Of a stretch of DNA of 38,112 nucleotides, positions 34,369 to 38,112 are shown piece after piece; positions within the stretch are counted from its first letter, which is position 1; every line of letters begins with the position of its first letter. A program made the position numbers and the translations under genes. The notes under the pieces were generated by a model. It ran no database searches, was not told the DNA's origin, and worked only from the letters and a program-made list of their open reading frames with translations. The stretch is from Acidobacteriota bacterium (GTDB taxonomy: Bacteria > Acidobacteriota > Terriglobia > Bryobacterales > Bryobacteraceae), in NCBI GenBank assembly GCA_016178155.1, contig JACOTZ010000016.1, positions 1 through 38,112 on the forward strand, given 5' to 3'.

Positions 34369-36169
34369 ATGACCGAAGGGGTGCAGACTGCGATTGTGAG
34401 AACGATTACGCTCCTGTGTCTCGCCCTCATGCCAGTTCTGGCACAAGAGGTGACATGGCTGGGGGCTCATTCCGGCCGGATAATCCGTGACGCTGAAGGC
34501 AATTGGTTGATCGTCGACAAGGTCGAACAAGCCGCTGGGAATTCCGACCTGCGCGTTCAGAAGCTCACTCCGGACTTGCAAACGACTCTGTGGAAGCGCT
34601 TGGTTGGCGGGAGCGGCTCAGAAGAAGTCGTCAGTTTGCTGTCCGATTCTTCCGGGGCCTTGCTTGTTCTGGGAAACACCTCATCGAAAGATTTTCCTGT
34701 CACGGAAGGCGTACTTGCGGCAACCCCGCCATCCGACCCGGGAAGCGCTTTCCTGGTGAAGCTCGACTCTGCCGGAAATCTCGGTTTCAGCACGTACCTC
34801 AACGATGGAAACAGCACACGCGGAGAGAAGTTATTGCAGGTATCAGGCGATCACATTGTGCTCGCTCTCACCGGACGCTTATGGCAAGTTGATCTCCACG
34901 GTACACGCGTGATGGCTGAGACAGCGTCGCAGTGGATTGGCGGACCAATGGTGCTCGACAACTACGGCAAGCTCTGGGTGGGTGGCACTAGTTGGTCAGA
35001 CGATCTCCCTGTGACGCCTGGCGCCTTTCAGATGGCGCGCCAGAGCGGCGCTTGCTACACACCAACGGGTCCCGGTGCTTGTCCCACCGGGTTCGTGATG
35101 CGCCTCGACTCCGATGGTGACTTCCCTACAACCCCGGGTTCGTTTCAGCCGAGCGTCGGGCCTCGCGGCTTTTCCCCGTGGTTCACCGGCCGTCCGCTCC
35201 GTCCAAGCACACCCTTTGTTGTACGCCTGACCCGCGACCTCGACCGTCTGGTTTACGGAACGTATCTGGCCGGCTCGCGCGCGGAAAGAGCAACTTGGCT
35301 ATCGATGGATCGACTTGGACGAGCGGTAATCGCCGGAGAGACCGTGTCCTGGGACTTTCCAGGAACGGGTGCATTTGCGAAGCCCTGTGGGCCTCACACG
35401 TTTGAGTGCCGATGGCGCGAGCCTCGATGGGTCGGCGATCCTGTCCAGTTCGTCTATAGGTGTTCCCGACGTTGATCACAACAGCAGCATCGTTGTCCCG
35501 ACTAGCAGAGGATTAGTTGATGTATCACTCGACCACGTAGACAAGCCCGTCATTGCTTGCGCCGTCAATGGAGCGAACTTTCAGGCAGAAGATGTTGTTG
35601 CACCCCAACAATTGGTCACGTTATTCGGAGCGGGAATCCCGTCCAATGCTCGCCTGTTGTTTGACGGCCTTCCGGCTGAGTTGCTTTACCTCTCGCCCGA
35701 CCAGATCAACGCAGTAGTCCCGGCGGAGGTTCGAGGTCGGGAGTCGACCGAAATGTCGGTGGAAGTGGGTGGCGTCTACTCGACCGTTCGGGTATTCGAA
35801 GTTCGCCCGGCCAATCCTACAATCAAGGTTTTCGTTCGGGCTGATGGAACGCTCGAAAACCGGGGCAACCCACTGGCGGATGTGCGGCTGGAAAGCGGCG
35901 ACCAGAACAGTACCGAACATCCGGCACGACGCGGTGAGACCGTAGAGGTCTATGCGACGGGGCTGGATCTCACCAGCCCTGTCGACGTCTTTATACCGGA
36001 TCTGCAACCGTCGCCAGCTGAAGCGCTTTCAATCGAAGGCACTGCGGCCGGTGTGCAGAAAATGCGCGTCAGAATTCCAGCAGGAGTCAACTCAGGCGTA
36101 GTGCCGATAGCGATTCAAAATGGCGATCGGCGCACAATGGACAACGCCGGCTTCGTTTGGGTCGAGTGA
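34369..36169 (+). pseudogene. Secreted SBBP-repeat/TIGR03437 protein, broken by a frameshift
   Basis: Two frames form one surface protein of about 600 aa. The first (to 35475) has a signal peptide ending ALMPVLAQ and propeller-like SBBP repeats with the DFPxTxGxF signature (KDFPVTEGVLA, DLPVTPGAF, DFPTTPGSF). The second enters at about 35369-35405 with GLTRLSADGASLDGSAIL and carries a TIGR03437-type C-terminus: CAVNGANFQAEDVVAPQQL, VTLFGAGI, LLYLSPDQINAVVPAEV, VEVYATGLDL and MRVRIPAGVNSGVVPIAIQN. One extra base near 35391-35396 (GGG before CCTC) explains the shift. A propeller unit also lacks about 30 residues at about 35115-35122. Third codon positions are visibly more A/T-rich than in neighbours. 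Alternative starts are GTG at 34342 and 34396. The function is likely secreted or cell-surface binding. Confidence 0.8.
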
Positions 36170-36400
36170 CAGGCCTGTCCTTTCCATTTTCGCAGGAGAG
36201 TTGAACGGAACGCACCACCGAATATGGTTCGGTAGTCTTCAGGCGTCATCGCGTAACGTTGAATCGGGACCTGGCAGACGATGTTCCGCATCCGTGCGCA
36301 TGTTCCGGAAGCAGGACTCTCCAGGCCTTCAGCCGGCACTGTCGGTGCGAGGCAAACGCAATACTGATTGACAAGCATACGATGAAAGAGAACAGATGGC

Positions 36401-36493
36401 ATGCGCAACGCAAGCAAGGTCCTGCTGATCGCAGCCGTTGGGCTAATTGCGATCACGGGATTGCAGCCGGCCCAGCCGGTACCCAAGCACTGA
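36401..36493 (+). CDS. Possible 30-aa exported peptide or 5' gene fragment
   Basis: A short frame encodes MRNASKVLLIAAVGLIA followed by ITGLQPAQPVPKH, which looks like a complete signal peptide with almost no mature part. Its last 50 bp lie antisense to the 3' end of the ceramidase-like gene. It may be a truncated 5' end of a lost gene, a tiny secreted peptide or a coincidence. No clear ribosome-binding site beyond a purine-rich stretch is seen. Confidence 0.3.
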   Translation: MRNASKVLLIAAVGLIAITGLQPAQPVPKH

Positions 36494-37699
36494 TAAGTCC
36501 TGCCTGCCTATGGGCGGCCGGGCGCCTACCTCGATCCGAGTGGTCGCGTCGGCGCCGTATCCGCCGTACGCCGCTGAGCGCAGATCGGGGATATAGCCCG
36601 GCCACACGCCGCCGCTCGAAAACGTATAGCCGTAGAAAAACGCGTGCCGCACGTCCGCCTGCTGCTTCCACATGATCTGCAGCTTGTGCATCAGCTCGCC
36701 CGAAGTTGCGGCGATGGCGATGTCGCGTCCGATCAGCACGGTTGTGATCCCGACGTCGATTGTTTTGGTCTTGTTCCAACGTTCCGTGAATTTGATGACA
36801 TCTCTCTTGTGGCGAATCTCCCCGGCCTCGATGGCCTGGACCTCCCGCCGTGCCCTCAGGACGTTCGCCGCCAGCAACTCGCCCATCTTGGTCGAGACGG
36901 CGAAGTCCTGCTCTTCATTGCCGCTGCGCCCCTGGAACAGCGGGTTGATATCGCCCGCGCCGCCCTGCACGAACATGACCTGTGTGCCGGGCATTTCGGC
37001 TTCCACCCTGGCCTGCATGACACCGGGATAATCCGCCGAATACTTGCAGCTCTTGGGCCCGAGCACAACCGCGTGCGCCGCATAGTGCACCAGCAGCGCG
37101 CGCGTCGCGCCTTGGTCGTCTTCAATCGCCAGCAGCATGAATTCCGGGTCGACCGGCCCGTAGGGGACGCGCTCCAAATTATCGAAAAGCGCCCGGGAGC
37201 GGCCGTCGTCCCGCGGCAGCAGGCGGTTGTAGCCGAGCTGGATCGAGCCGTGGCCGGCGCCCAGCCGCGCCGGAAACATCGCCGAAGCGGCTTCGCTCAA
37301 CGCGCCCAGCACCTTGCGCTCGAGTTCGTCGCGGTAGAGCGATTCGACCGCTGGGTCCAGCGGAAACAACGGTCCCGAGTGCGTGTGCGATGCCGCCAGC
37401 AGCAGCACCGGGATGTTCAGCTTCTCCGCCGCCTGCGCGCGCAGCCGGTCGGACACGATGCTGCCCAGATCGAGCGTGACAATCGCCATGCGGCTGTCGC
37501 CCCAGGCGAGCACAACCGCCTTCGCGTACAGCGGATCGTGCGCCCCTTCCCCCTGGCACTTGCGCCCGGCGTAGCCGTACATCGGCATTGGGCCGCCAGG
37601 CGTGATCTCGACCCGGGCGACGCCGGCGCGCAAACCGGTATCGGCGGCCAGTAGCGCGGGCGCCAGGCAGGCGGCCGCGGCACAAATCGCAGCTCTCAT
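36443..37699 (-). CDS. Secreted neutral/alkaline ceramidase-like hydrolase
   Basis: The 418-aa protein has a signal peptide (MRAAICAAAACLAPALLAA) and the neutral/alkaline non-lysosomal ceramidase N-terminal fold: GVARVEITP, MYGYAGR, a zinc-type ASHTHSGP, HYAAHAVVLGPK, and GGAGDINPLFQG where ceramidases have an NxGD motif. The C-terminal part ends in GGYGADATTRIEVGA and a short unusual tail (RPPIGRQDLSVLGYRLGRLQ). Full ceramidases add a C-terminal beta domain that is absent here, so this is the short bacterial form often seen in Acidobacteria and Planctomycetes. The substrate may be an amide-linked lipid but is unproven. Start at the ATG of the signal peptide; a slightly longer frame exists. 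Confidence 0.87.
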   Translation of the reverse strand: MRAAICAAAACLAPALLAADTGLRAGVARVEITPGGPMPMYGYAGRKCQGEGAHDPLYAKAVVLAWGDSRMAIVTLDLGSIVSDRLRAQAAEKLNIPVLLLAASHTHSGPLFPLDPAVESLYRDELERKVLGALSEAASAMFPARLGAGHGSIQLGYNRLLPRDDGRSRALFDNLERVPYGPVDPEFMLLAIEDDQGATRALLVHYAAHAVVLGPKSCKYSADYPGVMQARVEAEMPGTQVMFVQGGAGDINPLFQGRSGNEEQDFAVSTKMGELLAANVLRARREVQAIEAGEIRHKRDVIKFTERWNKTKTIDVGITTVLIGRDIAIAATSGELMHKLQIMWKQQADVRHAFFYGYTFSSGGVWPGYIPDLRSAAYGGYGADATTRIEVGARPPIGRQDLSVLGYRLGRLQSRDRN

Positions 37700-37773
37700 A
37701 TGGGCTGCAGTATACAACGGCGGGCCGGCGTCGGCCCTGTGTGCGCGCCGTGACGACGGGTGCGCGACGCCGA

Positions 37774-37804
37774 CCCATATTTATGGTAATATGGGTTCCC
37801 ATAT
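37774..37804. promoter_or_regulatory. Triple half-site operator before the antitoxin gene
   Basis: The block reads CCCATAT (37774-37780), 8 bp, ATATGGG (37789-37795), TT, CCCATAT (37798-37804), the last covering the first bases of the start codon at 37803. Each neighbouring pair is a perfect 7-bp inverted repeat. A TAATAT within it (37787-37792) could be the -10. Binding of the ribbon-helix-helix protein encoded downstream would block transcription, as expected for an autoregulated antitoxin. Confidence 0.65.
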
Positions 37805-38027
37805 GAGGACCACGATCGATCTGCCGGACGAGCTGCTGATCGCGGCCAAGAAGAGGGCGGCCGAGACCCGGGTCACCCTGCGGGAGATCTTCGAGCGTGG
37901 CCTTCGCCGCGAGCTCCAGCAACCACGCCGCGCTGCCCTCTCCCGCCGTCGCCCCATTCGTTGGGTGACGGCTAAGCCTAAGTTCTTCGGCCCGATTGAA
38001 ACAAGTCTAGGGACAGCAACAGGTTAG
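37803..38027 (+). CDS. VapB-type ribbon-helix-helix antitoxin-like protein
   Basis: The 74-aa product begins MRTTIDLPDELLIAAKKRAA and continues ETRVTLREIFERGLRREL, the ribbon-helix-helix DNA-binding core of VapB/DUF2191-type antitoxins. A basic, Arg/Pro-rich C-terminus with RWVTAKPKFFGP follows, where such proteins contact the toxin. The family normally pairs with a PIN-domain VapC immediately downstream; only 85 bases remain in this window and they show no PIN start (expected MxxVDTN). The gene may be orphan or its partner may lie beyond the edge. The start is set by the conserved RTTIDLPDEL. Confidence 0.82.
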   Translation: MRTTIDLPDELLIAAKKRAAETRVTLREIFERGLRRELQQPRRAALSRRRPIRWVTAKPKFFGPIETSLGTATG

Positions 38028-38112
38028 TGAATTTCCGGGAACTGCCTACTGCCTACGGAGCGGGTGTTTATTTCAGTCGCAGGGGGACTCGTAAGAGATC
38101 GAAGGCACGCTG

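Noticed and set aside
38027-38112. GTG-initiated frame after the antitoxin as a VapC toxin start
   Set aside because: The readable 28 codons lack the PIN-domain start motif and contain a small ACTGCCT tandem repeat; it looks non-coding.

Overview
The window is high-GC DNA with strong G/C preference at third codon positions in most genes. It looks like a chromosomal segment of an Acidobacteriota member, probably Bryobacterales or another 'Solibacter'-like lineage. The clues are a C-terminal domain of the TIGR03437 type, several secreted hypothetical proteins of kinds common in that group, the futalosine route to menaquinone, a Gram-negative lipid A/Kdo gene, and small palindromic repeats scattered between genes. 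Taxonomy is inferred from recognised families, not from a search. No rRNA, tRNA, CRISPR array, insertion sequence or prophage was seen.

Layout, left to right. An AT-rich start with a TATAAT box is followed by a class I/II aminotransferase and a small conserved hypothetical (326-1940). A minus-strand block holds a DUF1697 protein, LarB and a frameshifted DUF192 lipoprotein (2106-3999). Diverging from it are mqnP and mqnE (4030-6039), then a secreted cyclophilin with a damaged tail. Next come a minus-strand subtilase and a translationally coupled secreted SH3/OB-like protein (7196-9975), a secreted hypothetical, a single-chain KdtA-LpxK fusion (about 10824-13175) and an overlapping alpha/beta hydrolase. 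A sigma-54 activator with a degenerate receiver (14293-15621) faces a minus-strand TadE/TadE/TadG-like trio (16323-18354) that overlaps ATGA-to-ATGA, plus a 34-residue one-helix membrane protein. The right half holds a double zinc-ribbon protein, an amidohydrolase coupled to an AraD1-like protein, an RNase H-like/TPR protein, a lipoprotein, groES-groEL with a clear terminator, the TldD/TldE protease pair, a double VOC protein, a TPR protein coupled to a large membrane protein, a tandem DUF507 protein, a frameshifted SBBP/TIGR03437 surface protein, a neutral ceramidase-like enzyme and a VapB-type antitoxin cut off from any partner by the window end.

Functionally this is mostly housekeeping: respiratory quinone, lipid A, chaperonin and peptide-maturation genes in short coupled operons. 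Envelope and secreted proteins of poorly known role are interspersed. Three genes carry a single one-base disruption each, two of them beside a short run of identical bases. They may be sequencing or assembly errors, or real decay.

The most distinctive structure is non-coding. A family of short hairpin modules (6-7 bp stem, 12-nt loop) recurs in intergenic gaps with compensatory stem changes. Two modules in inverted orientation are assembled into a 122-123 bp element with terminal inverted repeats, present almost identically at 6916-7038 and 23869-23990, with a diverged copy near 30672-30750.
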